Shown here one piece after another: positions 1 to 8,543 of a stretch of 64,000 nt of DNA. How positions within the stretch are numbered: the first letter of the stretch is position 1; every line of letters starts with the position of its first letter. Source of the DNA: Vibrio gigantis (GTDB lineage: Bacteria; Pseudomonadota; Gammaproteobacteria; Enterobacterales; Vibrionaceae); NCBI RefSeq assembly GCF_024347515.1, contig NZ_AP025493.1, positions 1,054,001-1,118,000 on the forward strand. Direction: 5' to 3'. The notes under the pieces are model-generated. The model made no database searches. It was not told where the DNA came from and worked only from the letters and a program-made list of their open reading frames with translations. The position numbers and the translations under genes were made by a program.

Positions 1-625
1 GCGTTATCTTCAAAAAGCGCGTTAAGCTGCTGCAACCATCAATCAAAGACGCCTCATACAGTGATTCTGGAATCTTGTTGAGTGCACTAATGTAGAACAG
101 CATCGTCCAACCAATCGCCTGCCATACCGTCACGATAATCACCGCAACCAAGGCTGTGTCTCCGTTCTCTAACCATGGAATCGCACTAAACCCTGCCGAC
201 TCCAATAAGTGGTTTGCCAAACCCGATTTGGTCTCGAATACCCAAGACCACACAATCGAAACTGCTACCGTTGGTGTAATCCACGGTGAGAAAATAACCG
301 CTCGATAAAACTGGCTGCCCTTGAAGTTTTTGTGCAGCAACATGGCAAACACAAGACCAAGAAGGATGGTGGGAATCACCACACCGACTGAGAACCAAAA
401 CGTGTTGAGCATCGCTTGGATGAACTCGTAGTCCTCAACCATGTACTCGTAATTTTCTAAACCGATGAACGAATAATCTGGCGAGATGTAATCCCAATCA
501 GTGAAGCTGATGTAAATCGAATAACCAAATGGTACGAGCCAAAAAGTAAACAGTGGCACCAACAACGGTGCAGTAAATAGCAGTACCTTTAAGCGGTTTT
601 TCATTGGTTCTGAGAAAGCACTCAT
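1..625 (-). CDS. Sugar ABC transporter permease, MalF/UgpA type (partial, cut by the left edge)
   Basis: This is the first 208 residues of a binding-protein-dependent permease; the 3' end lies outside the window. The visible part has an N-terminal membrane helix near residues 13-33, more helices near 74-97, 113-131 and 158-180, and the start of the cytoplasmic EAA loop (EASLIDGCSS at 191-200), where the permease docks on its ATPase. The fold and the 'FSPWITPTV' stretch fit the MalF/UgpA half of a carbohydrate importer in the inner membrane. The ATG at 623-625 is preceded by a good ribosome-binding site (GGACGAGG). The partner permease and ATPase are presumably to the left. The substrate cannot be read from this part. 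Confidence 0.88.
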   Translation of the reverse strand, partial: MSAFSEPMKNRLKVLLFTAPLLVPLFTFWLVPFGYSIYISFTDWDYISPDYSFIGLENYEYMVEDYEFIQAMLNTFWFSVGVVIPTILLGLVFAMLLHKNFKGSQFYRAVIFSPWITPTVAVSIVWSWVFETKSGLANHLLESAGFSAIPWLENGDTALVAVIIVTVWQAIGWTMLFYISALNKIPESLYEASLIDGCSSLTRFLKIT

Positions 626-709
626 GGTGACCTCGTCCTTATTTGTATGCGGTTAAATTAAGGGGTTTGTGTGACAGGTTAGTAAGAGCGCCCTTCATTT
701 TTTTTATGG

Positions 710-1612
710 CTACCCATTAGAAAATCTTTCTTCCAGCTCGCCATCTTCCATCTGGTGATAAAGCCAATCACAAAAGAAATTCACCTTGGCACTGCGCCTG
801 TGTTTAGTAATCAAATAGTGGGCTGATTCAGCAGGCATTGAGGACTCTGTTGCCAAAACAAGTTCGTTTTTCTCCAACAGCTCAGACACCGCAAGCGAAC
901 GCACTAACAACACGCCAATACCATGTTTGACCGCCTCTAAAGCGTGCAGAGAGTTACTCACTTCAAGTAGCACCTTCGGTAAAGTCATCTCGAATTGGTT
1001 GTGACTCAGCCATTGCAGCCAGTTCTCTCGGTAGCCTTTTACTTGCACGGTCGGCAGAGCAGAAAAGTCATGTTCAGCCAACGAATCTTGATATTGGTTT
1101 TTAAATTCTGGGCTGCACACTAACTGCCAATGCTCTTGAAACAGTCGCTCGCAATGAGTGTCTTCGCTTTCGACCTTACCGTTGGTCAGTTCGATATCGA
1201 CATTCTGACAAGGGTTGGTAGATGGCCAGTCCACCAGCTGAATATCGAGCCTGATAAAAGGGTATTTTTGATAAAAAGATGGCAGGCGAGGTAACAGCCA
1301 GTTATGGCAAAAGGTGTGATTAACGCGAAGGCTCAAGACATCGGTTTCTTTTTCCCCGAACAAGATTTGAGTCTGTAGTTTCAGATGGGCCAATGAGCCC
1401 GCAACAATCGGTTGATAATGTTGGGCAGCCGATGTCAGCTGTACGCCTTTGGAGCTGCGTTCAAACAGTGTGGTATCGAGAAAGGTTTCTAAACTTTTAA
1501 GCTGTTGACTCACCGCAGCTTGGGTAACGCACAGCTCTCGCGCAGCAGCGCCAATAGAACCGAGGCGGGCAACAGCTTCAAACGCAACAAGGGCACGTAG
1601 AGGGGGTAACAT
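710..1612 (-). CDS. LysR-family transcriptional regulator (GcvA-like)
   Basis: This 300-residue protein has the LysR layout: an N-terminal winged helix-turn-helix (residues about 15-60, with 'VTQAAVSQQLKSLE' as recognition helix) and a C-terminal periplasmic-binding-like effector domain. The opening 'LPPLRALVAFEAVARLGS' resembles the GcvA subgroup. It lies 85 bp upstream of the sugar permease on the same strand and downstream of the peptide-binding-protein gene, from which a hairpin separates it. It may regulate the sugar transporter, but position is the only evidence. The effector is unknown. Confidence 0.9.
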   Translation of the reverse strand: MLPPLRALVAFEAVARLGSIGAAARELCVTQAAVSQQLKSLETFLDTTLFERSSKGVQLTSAAQHYQPIVAGSLAHLKLQTQILFGEKETDVLSLRVNHTFCHNWLLPRLPSFYQKYPFIRLDIQLVDWPSTNPCQNVDIELTNGKVESEDTHCERLFQEHWQLVCSPEFKNQYQDSLAEHDFSALPTVQVKGYRENWLQWLSHNQFEMTLPKVLLEVSNSLHALEAVKHGIGVLLVRSLAVSELLEKNELVLATESSMPAESAHYLITKHRRSAKVNFFCDWLYHQMEDGELEERFSNG

Positions 1613-1694
1613 GGCTTCACCTGATTGAAATAAAAGTGAAAAATACTTCAGCCAGGTTTCAGTTTTTTGCGCTTACGGTTACAGATTAATGACG

Positions 1695-1732
1695 AAGGGA
1701 CGTTGATCAGAGATTTATGATCAACGTCCCTT
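1695..1732. terminator. Strong hairpin terminator after the peptide-binding protein gene
   Basis: A perfect 15-bp stem (AAGGGACGTTGATCA pairing with its complement) encloses an 8-nt loop. It lies just past the stop of the binding-protein gene and before the LysR gene. The longer T run follows on the + strand (TTTTCTTT), but the A-rich flank could also let it work for the minus-strand gene. Confidence 0.7.
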
Positions 1733-1772
1733 TTCTTTATTTCAAACTTTTAATGATGTGCCAGAAGCTCAA

Positions 1773-3398
1773 TTACTCTGTGATGTAGAGATCCTTAGAG
1801 TAGATACGCCCTTCTACATTGTTCTTCGCAAAACCACCGACACTTGGTCGCACTAGACGGGCCTGCATGTAGTAGTAGATTGGTGCGATCGGCATGTCTT
1901 CTGCCAGCAATTGCTCCGCTTGGTCATAGAAACCTTGGCGATCTTGTTCACTGGTTGCGGCTAGTGCGCTGTCCATTGCAGCGTCGTACTTGTCATTGCT
2001 GTAGCGAGCAAAGTTACCCGAAGAACCTGAACGCAACAGGCTCAAGAAGGTTGATGCTTCGTTGTAGTCACCACACCAAGAGGCGCGCATCACATCGAAA
2101 TCACCTTGGCGACGTGATACCAAGTAAGACTTCCACTCTTGGTTTTCGAGTTCGACTTGAGCACCTAGATTACCCTTCAGCATTGACGCAATCGCCACTG
2201 CAATCGACTTGTTCGATTCACTGGTGTTGTAAAGCAGTTTGAAATCCAACGGGTTAGACGCATCGTAGCCCGCTTCTTTCAGTAACTCTTTTGCTTTTTG
2301 ATCGCGTTCCTTTTGAGTCCATTCACTGTATTCAGGCTGAGTCGCATCAAAACCTGCCGTGTACTCATGGGCAAAAGTATAAGCAGGTAGGTTACCCACC
2401 TGAGTCACACCATTGGTGATAACGTCACGCATCATAGAATAAGAGACGGCTTTACGTACTCGCGCATCATCAAAAGGTGGTCGCGTAGTATTGAATGCGT
2501 AGTAGTAAGTACACAACAGAGGTACTGTGGTAAACGCATCTTGGTATTTGCTTTTAAGCTGCTGCGCCATGTGTGTAGGTACGTCCGAAGTAATATCGAC
2601 CTCACCCACGGCATAACGGTTAATAGAGGCATTCTGATTCTCAAACGGAATATAAGTCACTTCGGTTAAGTGAGTATCTGAACTGTCCCAATATTTTGGG
2701 TTCTTCTTCAGTTCAATACGCTCGTTCACCACCCACTCGTCTAGCACAAATGCACCATTACCAACAAATTGCTTAGGATCGCTCCACGGCTTGTCGCTAC
2801 TTTCTAGGGCTGCTTTATGCACTGGCATCATGGATGTGTGCCCCGTCATCGCCACAAAGTATGGCACTTGGCTGTCGAGTTCAAAGCGCACTGTATGTTT
2901 ATCAACAGCCGATACGCCGAGTTCTTCAATCGGCTTCTTACCTTCTGCCACATCAGCAATATTGTTGATTTTGGTGAGCTTCAGGTACCACACATTTGGC
3001 GATGCCGTTTTTGGGTCTACCGCGCGTCGTATCGCATACACGAAATCATCGGCCGTCACCGGATCGCCATTCGACCATTGCGCGTCTTTACGCAGGTGGA
3101 ATACAAACGTCTTGTTGTCTTCGGTTTCCCAAGATTCCGCCACACCTGGAGTAATGTTGCCATCGCGGTCTTGAATCACTAAACCTTCAAACAGGTCACG
3201 TAGAATGTGCATTTCCGGTAGGCCCTCAGCCTTTGCCGGGTCAAGTGTCGCCGCTTCTGCATCATTCGCGCGCACCAAGTGTTGTTCTTTCGCCAGAGAA
3301 GTTCCCGCAGGCAATGTGTCAGCAACGGCAGTCACTGAGATAAAAGGGGTCAATAGAGATGAAATGAGTAACGCCGTTGAGTGTTTCTTAAAATCCAT
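1773..3398 (-). CDS. Periplasmic oligopeptide-binding protein (OppA/MppA family)
   Basis: This 541-residue SBP_bac_5 family protein has an N-terminal Sec signal peptide (basic MDFKKH, hydrophobic core, cleavage near 'AVA-DT' around residue 27). The body has family hallmarks: 'LDPAKAEGLPEMHILRDLFEGL' region, 'WSNGDPVTADDFVYAIRRAVDP', and 'YYYAFNTTRPPFDDARVRKAVSYS' parts. Length and sequence match OppA/MppA. It is transcribed divergently from mpaA with about 140 bp between starts, so it may bind murein tripeptide as MppA does in Escherichia coli, rather than general peptides. No permease or ATPase is adjacent; MppA of E. coli likewise borrows the Opp membrane complex. The ATG follows AGGAGAG. 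The choice between OppA and MppA is not settled by sequence. Confidence 0.88.
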   Translation of the reverse strand: MDFKKHSTALLISSLLTPFISVTAVADTLPAGTSLAKEQHLVRANDAEAATLDPAKAEGLPEMHILRDLFEGLVIQDRDGNITPGVAESWETEDNKTFVFHLRKDAQWSNGDPVTADDFVYAIRRAVDPKTASPNVWYLKLTKINNIADVAEGKKPIEELGVSAVDKHTVRFELDSQVPYFVAMTGHTSMMPVHKAALESSDKPWSDPKQFVGNGAFVLDEWVVNERIELKKNPKYWDSSDTHLTEVTYIPFENQNASINRYAVGEVDITSDVPTHMAQQLKSKYQDAFTTVPLLCTYYYAFNTTRPPFDDARVRKAVSYSMMRDVITNGVTQVGNLPAYTFAHEYTAGFDATQPEYSEWTQKERDQKAKELLKEAGYDASNPLDFKLLYNTSESNKSIAVAIASMLKGNLGAQVELENQEWKSYLVSRRQGDFDVMRASWCGDYNEASTFLSLLRSGSSGNFARYSNDKYDAAMDSALAATSEQDRQGFYDQAEQLLAEDMPIAPIYYYMQARLVRPSVGGFAKNNVEGRIYSKDLYITE

Positions 3399-3541
3399 AT
3401 GTTTTTGCTCTCCTAGCCTATCTTTGAAGCAAGTAATAAAATTAACAATGCGACTGTTGACGAGTTTTAATGCTTTCGTTTATCTAAGTAGTTTTTGTAA
3501 TCGTTAATACTTGATAGTACTTGATCAATCAGGAGATAAAG

Positions 3542-4246
3542 GTGAGTTTAATTCCAAGAACGGAAAGAGCTGCATTTTCAATAAAGCCGCTACCATATGG
3601 AAAGTCGGTATTGGGCGCACCCTTGCTCTATTTCCCCGCGCAAGTAGAAAGCGAATCTCGCGGGCTAATCATAGCAGGCACACACGGTGATGAAACCGCG
3701 TCTATAGCAGGTTTGTCTTGTGCACTAAGAAGCCTGCCAGCCGCTAACTTGAGACACGATGTGATCTTGTCGATGAACCCAGATGGTAACCAGCTAGGCA
3801 CACGCGCCAACGCTAACCAAGTCGATTTGAACCGCGCATTCCCGACGCAAAACTGGACAGAAGACGGCACCGTCTATCGCTGGAGCTCTCACACATCAGT
3901 CAGAGATGTAAAAGTAAAAACTGGGCAAGCCGACCAACTTGAACCGGAAGTGCAGTCACTCATCAACCTTATCGAAGCCCGTGAGCCTAAATTCGTCATC
4001 TCTTTCCACGAACCACTCGCCATGGTCGATGACCCAAACCAATCGGAACTCGCCACTTGGCTAAGCAAACAGTTCAACCTACCGCTCGTTGAAGACGTGG
4101 ACTACGAAACCCCAGGCTCATTCGGCACCTGGTGCCAAGAAAGAAACCTGCCGTGCATTACCGTAGAGCTACCTCCGGTTTCTGCGGACCTGACGATAGA
4201 GCAGTATTTAGATGCGTTTGTGGCGGTGTTGGGGGGGGGGATATGA
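3542..4246 (+). CDS. mpaA: Murein tripeptide amidase MpaA
   Basis: MpaA is a cytoplasmic zinc carboxypeptidase (M14 family) that splits the bond between D-glutamate and meso-diaminopimelate in recycled murein tripeptide. I chose the GTG at 3542 because AGGAG lies 6 nt upstream and the product (MSLIPRTERAAF...) then aligns with the start of E. coli MpaA; the in-frame TTG at 3521 has no ribosome-binding site. From that start the protein has 234 residues with zinc ligands His48 and Glu51 (AGTHGDE) and His156 (SFHEP), 'DLNRAFP' near residue 95, and the catalytic Glu209 (ITVELPP). The last codons lie in a run of ten G, so the C-terminus may vary between cells or be misread. Confidence 0.93.
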   Translation: MSLIPRTERAAFSIKPLPYGKSVLGAPLLYFPAQVESESRGLIIAGTHGDETASIAGLSCALRSLPAANLRHDVILSMNPDGNQLGTRANANQVDLNRAFPTQNWTEDGTVYRWSSHTSVRDVKVKTGQADQLEPEVQSLINLIEAREPKFVISFHEPLAMVDDPNQSELATWLSKQFNLPLVEDVDYETPGSFGTWCQERNLPCITVELPPVSADLTIEQYLDAFVAVLGGGI

Positions 4247-4330
4247 CTGAACAAATGTTTGTCGATAGTTTTAGCTTTGTTGCATAATTCGGACAGAGAA
4301 CCAAGCCGCTTGAAATGGAGAGTTACTGAG

Positions 4331-5419
4331 TTACAGCTTTGCTTTTTTGAAATCTGAATCAGGGTGCATTCTAGCGTGCATAGCGCGAATTAGCCCCATT
4401 GCGGAGCCATTTGAATATGCTAGTTTTCTGGCTTTTAATCTTAGAAAACTTGCCCATATAGAAGGGGATGGGTAATGCAACTCTTGATGAATCATTCCCT
4501 TCGAGTGGTTTTGAAACTCTTGCCTATCGACTACTCTATATACCTCTTGCCCTACGTCTGATTCATCAAGGACTAGGTAATTGATTTTAAACTTAGATTG
4601 AGGTCTATTCTTGAGAGAGCTTTTTAGTAGATTACTTAAGTGAACCTGTTGAGAAGAGCAAGATACGAACAGATTTGCACGACAGTTCAATATTTGTAAT
4701 TGGTTGAAAAACTTAATATCTTGCACTTGCCTTGCTCTGACCCAACCTTTACTCGATGGTATTTGGTAAATGTCAGAGTCATAAGCAATAAATTGGATTT
4801 TCGGAGTTAGAGGAAGGGCAACAAATAGACCTGAACTACCCAATCCAAAGCCTCTACCAGTTTGCCTTAAAGTTAGCATATTCAGTCTGCTTGCTTGTAC
4901 CGCAGGGTCATCTGAAGTAATAAATTCAATATCAGTCTCATTCTTCACAAGACAGATCTTCAAGTCATCAAGATACCCTCTAACTTCTAAAAACATAGCG
5001 ATGGAATCTTGCACAGCCTGTTCCATTTCAATTTTAAATTCTTGAGCAGGAACTTTAGCTGCATCTGCTATTTCTCCAGTCATTTCAACATACCGCTTTG
5101 ATGTCGCCTCGGTACGCTGTTGTTGCAAAATCCAATAGTGAAGCAGAAATTGAGAATCTTCCTTGGTAAGCTCATACCCCTTGCTAGCCACTGAGTCCAA
5201 CACTCTTGCTAAATTGTTTTCAATAGGCTGAAGAGCTTTTTCTAAACGTAAGTCTTTTCCATAGAAGTAATTTTTAGAGCATTGACCTTTTATGGGAGCG
5301 TTAGGTACAAACTTTGCCCTATCAATATTCATTAAGTTGATAGATGCGCGATTATCATCGGAGGAGAATCTTCGAAGATAACATTGTGGAACATAATGTT
5401 GGTTTTTATTTGAAGCCAT
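4331..5419 (-). CDS. DUF4238 family protein of unknown function
   Basis: The 362-residue product begins with 'KNQHYVPQCYLRRFS', the hallmark opening of DUF4238 proteins. A conserved central block reads 'ITSDDPAV' (near residue 168), typical of this family. No signal peptide or membrane segment is evident, so it is probably cytoplasmic. The gene stands alone between mpaA and an SMR pump, with AT-rich flanks and codon use that looks less adapted than its neighbours; this suggests an acquired cargo gene. The biochemical role of the family is not established as far as I know. Confidence 0.82.
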   Translation of the reverse strand: MASNKNQHYVPQCYLRRFSSDDNRASINLMNIDRAKFVPNAPIKGQCSKNYFYGKDLRLEKALQPIENNLARVLDSVASKGYELTKEDSQFLLHYWILQQQRTEATSKRYVEMTGEIADAAKVPAQEFKIEMEQAVQDSIAMFLEVRGYLDDLKICLVKNETDIEFITSDDPAVQASRLNMLTLRQTGRGFGLGSSGLFVALPLTPKIQFIAYDSDIYQIPSSKGWVRARQVQDIKFFNQLQILNCRANLFVSCSSQQVHLSNLLKSSLKNRPQSKFKINYLVLDESDVGQEVYRVVDRQEFQNHSKGMIHQELHYPSPSIWASFLRLKARKLAYSNGSAMGLIRAMHARMHPDSDFKKAKL

Positions 5420-5611
5420 CTAAATTTAGTCCGATATATCAACGATGTAGATTATATCGATTATACCAAGTGTATACCATGTAGCCAGTTGGAATTTAGC
5501 TTACTAGCGGGGCCTGGTCTTTCCATTTGCTATTCATTACTATTTGAGCCAAATCATCGATACATAAGCTTGGATACATAACTCATAATGGGGCAAAAAC
5601 GAGTTAGCCCC

Positions 5612-5956
5612 CTAATGACTCACCGAACTCGAAAACAGATTAATAATCACCACACCAGCCAAAATTAAAGCGATGCCGATGATCGCGTAGATATCCAGTT
5701 TTTGTCCGTAGACCAACCAAGACAATGCTGCGACCAACATTATCCCTGCCCCGCACCAAATCGCATACGCCACACCCAAAGACATGGTTTGCACTGTTAG
5801 AGACAACAGGTAGAAAGCACAGCCGTAGCCAGCCAATACTGCGGCAGTGGCAGGTAGAGAAGTAAATTGCTGTGTTTTAGGTAATAAAGAAGTGGCGACA
5901 ACTTCAAGCACGATAGCGAGTGATAGCATCACTGGCGGTGGGAGAGATAAAAGCAT
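5612..5956 (-). CDS. SMR-family multidrug efflux transporter (EmrE/QacE type)
   Basis: This inner-membrane drug/proton antiporter has 114 residues in four helices when started at the ATG at 5956; a GTG 12 nt upstream has no ribosome-binding site. The family's essential helix-1 glutamate is present (Glu18 in 'IVLEVVATS'), as is the classic 'GVAYAIWCGAGIM' of helix 3 with the substrate-binding Tyr and Trp. The end 'IIGIALILAGVVIINLFS' closely parallels EmrE. Members act as dual-topology dimers exporting cationic aromatic compounds. It is a single-gene unit; a second, more divergent SMR gene lies at 13663. Confidence 0.92.
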   Translation of the reverse strand: MLLSLPPPVMLSLAIVLEVVATSLLPKTQQFTSLPATAAVLAGYGCAFYLLSLTVQTMSLGVAYAIWCGAGIMLVAALSWLVYGQKLDIYAIIGIALILAGVVIINLFSSSVSH

Positions 5957-6098
5957 GTTTGGGTCCACAAAGATAAAGTGAACGGCAGTTTGCGCCCTGT
6001 TTGTGTCGGCTTAATGTAACCAGTCATCAGCCAATGTTACTGCTCCCTATAGCTTTAATAATGACTTAGCCGAATCACTCAGGGCAAAAACCTATATC

Positions 6099-7448
6099 TT
6101 ATGATTCTGGTAACTCTGATGGCCCTTGATATGGAATACAAAAATTAAACTTTGCACCAGAAAAACGACTCTCTTCCACTTCTATACACCAGCCTGAACG
6201 TTTCACTGCTGCGTGAGTAATTGCAAGACCCAACCCAAAACCTCCCGTCTTTGAAGTTCGACTCTTATCTAATCTCGAGAAAGGGACAAAAACTTCTTCT
6301 CGTTTGTCTTTTGGAATGCCTTCCCCATCATCCTCAACAACCATGCAAACTTCATTAAGTTTAACTTCTATGGTCAGTAAAACTTTTTTACTTGCGTACT
6401 TAATGGCATTTTTTATTAAATTATCTACGACCAAGCGAGCCATAGTGTGGTCGCATAAAATCATCACTTCATCGACAAAGTTGCACTCTACACTCACCTC
6501 TCCATGAGGTAATGCCTCAACACGAGATCGAACAAACCCCACAAACTCTAAATCCATTTTACGAGCTTCGTAAAATGACGACTCTTTAGAAGTTAACCGC
6601 GACAGCTTAATAATATCTTCGGTCAACGTATTAATATCCTCGATATATAGGTCAATATCATCAAGTAATTTAGGATCGATAGAGGGATTTTTTACGCGAA
6701 TAAGATCACTGACCAATTGAATACGGCTCAATGGAGTGCGAACTTCGTGAGGAATAGCCTGAGCAAACACCTGACTTTGAACAAGGCGGCTCTCAATTTC
6801 ATCAGCCATACGGTTGAAGTTTTTAGCCACATTACCAACAGGGTCAGGCACACTCGGATCGGCTCTCTTCGAAAAGTTTCCATCACCAAATTGAGCTTGA
6901 GTGCTCTGAAATTCCTGCGCCTGATATTGTAATTGTCTTGTAGGAAGGTAAATGGCAAAAATAAAAATCGGAATAACACCACATATCAAGGAAAACAAAA
7001 ACAGAATAGAAGTAGTTTTAAACCAAGGGGTTGTATAGGTGAAGTAATCTTTATCTTTGGAAAAAACGAGGTAATCAGAGCTGTTTGGGATAGCCATTAC
7101 CGATGTATAGTACTGTTCACGATCGTAAATAACAGAACCATCGATTTGAGTTAGTTCCTGACACGACGGACAAGGTGGAGAACCATCCCATTGTCTAATA
7201 AGCTCGAGTTCCATTGTATAGGAGTGAATTTTATCCTGTAGTTGTAAATCGGCATACAACCCAACACTTTTCTGTTCACTCGCTATATATTTCTCTAAAA
7301 AGAGATGGCTGTCTCTGAGAAACGACTCTACGTTACTCTTATATAAATAGCTTTCTCCTACCCCAAAAGTAAAGGTAATAATCAATACAATCGAAACGAC
7401 AATTCCGATATAGAGCCGACAAAACATACTCGAACATTTGTTAATCAT
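6099..7448 (-). CDS. Sensor histidine kinase (RstB-like layout)
   Basis: This inner-membrane kinase has TM1 at about residues 10-30, a periplasmic domain of roughly 115 residues, TM2 at about 146-168, a HAMP linker, the phosphoacceptor His234 in 'AIPHEVRTPLSRIQL', an N box ('LIKNAIKYA') and G boxes ('DDGEGIP', 'GGFGLGLAI'). The periplasmic domain carries a CxxC motif ('PPCPSCQE', cysteines at about 93 and 96), suggesting metal or redox sensing. The ATG at 7448 overlaps the end of the response-regulator gene by 8 bp, which indicates translational coupling; a TTG 6 nt upstream is a less likely start. The signal is unknown. Confidence 0.93.
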   Translation of the reverse strand: MINKCSSMFCRLYIGIVVSIVLIITFTFGVGESYLYKSNVESFLRDSHLFLEKYIASEQKSVGLYADLQLQDKIHSYTMELELIRQWDGSPPCPSCQELTQIDGSVIYDREQYYTSVMAIPNSSDYLVFSKDKDYFTYTTPWFKTTSILFLFSLICGVIPIFIFAIYLPTRQLQYQAQEFQSTQAQFGDGNFSKRADPSVPDPVGNVAKNFNRMADEIESRLVQSQVFAQAIPHEVRTPLSRIQLVSDLIRVKNPSIDPKLLDDIDLYIEDINTLTEDIIKLSRLTSKESSFYEARKMDLEFVGFVRSRVEALPHGEVSVECNFVDEVMILCDHTMARLVVDNLIKNAIKYASKKVLLTIEVKLNEVCMVVEDDGEGIPKDKREEVFVPFSRLDKSRTSKTGGFGLGLAITHAAVKRSGWCIEVEESRFSGAKFNFCIPYQGPSELPES

Positions 7449-8148
7449 CGACAAGCATATACCCTTTATTTCGAATAGTTCGAATCATGGTTCCAGAGCA
7501 CTTAGCACTCGCTAATTTTTTCCTCAGGCCTGATATTCTCATATCGACTGAACGGTCATTAAAGCCATGCTCCATACCTCGCAACAACTGGCAACACTGC
7601 TCCCTGCTTACAATGTCCCCCTTGTTATCTATTAATATTTGTAAAATCTCGAATTGTGCCGCTGTTAATTGAAGGTCTTGACCTTGGCAAGCCACTATTT
7701 TTTTAATTTCATCGATTTGAAAAGCATAAGGGAACTTATTCGGCAACGAAAATTCAGGTTTAGCACTTCTCAATAACCTTCCTTCCTTACGCCTTAGCAG
7801 TGCTTCTATCCGGGCTAAAAGAACATGCCCACGAACCGGTTTCGTCATGTAATCATCAGCGCCAAACCGGAGTAAACTGACTTCGCTCATTTCCTCTTCA
7901 GATGCAGTGAGCACTAATATCATCCCTTGATAAAATTGCTTTGCCTTCACGCAAATATCGGCTCCGTTCATCCCAGGAAGCATCAAGTCCAGTAAAACCA
8001 AATCGGGGTGTACATCTTGAATTATTTGTATTGCATCAGCACCATCATCAATCGCATGGACCTCATAATCATCGGCCTCTAGATACATCTGTACAAGACG
8101 ACGAATCTCTAAGTCATCTTCAACGATTAGAATTTTACCTTTACTCAA
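7441..8148 (-). CDS. OmpR-family response regulator
   Basis: This is a receiver domain plus winged-helix DNA-binding domain. With the TTG start at 8148 (after AGGTGAG) the product is 235 residues, MSKGKILIVEDD..., the usual start for the family; an upstream TTG at 8169 is possible. The acidic pocket is 'VEDD', the phosphorylated Asp54 is in 'LVLLDLMLPGMNG', and the conserved Lys is in 'DDYMTKPV'. The C-terminal domain ends with 'TIRNKGYMLVDD'. It is co-transcribed with the kinase and divergent from an outer-membrane barrel gene, its most obvious candidate target. Confidence 0.94.
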   Translation of the reverse strand: MSKGKILIVEDDLEIRRLVQMYLEADDYEVHAIDDGADAIQIIQDVHPDLVLLDLMLPGMNGADICVKAKQFYQGMILVLTASEEEMSEVSLLRFGADDYMTKPVRGHVLLARIEALLRRKEGRLLRSAKPEFSLPNKFPYAFQIDEIKKIVACQGQDLQLTAAQFEILQILIDNKGDIVSREQCCQLLRGMEHGFNDRSVDMRISGLRKKLASAKCSGTMIRTIRNKGYMLVDD

Positions 8149-8169
8149 AATCTCACCTAAATAAATCAA

Positions 8170-8543
8170 GATTGCTTACTAAATATATACCCAGTGATTG
8201 TAAATTAAAGCTTCAGTAAAAAAGTAAAATGGATACATAACTTACAAAAGTCATACCTCAAGATCTCATCATCCCAATAGTTGATGCCATATCCTGTAAT
8301 AATTTGACTTATTTTCTATTATTTTCAGCTGTATCACCCTAAAGCAATTCAATTCGGAAAATTGCTGTTTAATAGCCTAATAAGTAACCATGGAATTTCA
8401 CTGTATAAAGGCAAAAATATAATCACCAAAATTTCACTCCTTTCATAACACTCACGCCCCTTACAAAACTTACATCTCTTTATTCGACCGAGTTATAAAA
8501 CAGATTTAATATAACGTTACTGTCTCATTTTTGGATTTAATGT
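8170..8543. promoter_or_regulatory. Divergent intergenic region with repeated CTTACA elements
   Basis: This 370-bp AT-rich gap separates the two-component operon from the barrel gene. It contains TACATAACTTACA (8234-8246) and TTACA-AAAC-TTACA (8461-8474), similar to the spaced direct half-sites bound by OmpR-family regulators. I infer that these are response-regulator sites; no gene is visible here. Confidence 0.35.

Noticed and set aside
1844..3507. Several ORFs antisense to the peptide-binding protein gene
   Set aside because: They are shadows of a well-supported gene; their products are rich in Ser, Arg and Cys and show no domain.
4331..5419. Calling the DUF4238 gene a defence gene
   Set aside because: Only its isolated position and unknown function hint at this; no nuclease, helicase or partner gene supports it.
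5420..5611. Repeated TATACCA in AT-rich DNA near the DUF4238 gene as a possible integration site
   Set aside because: The repeats are short and no integrase, tRNA or target duplication is visible.
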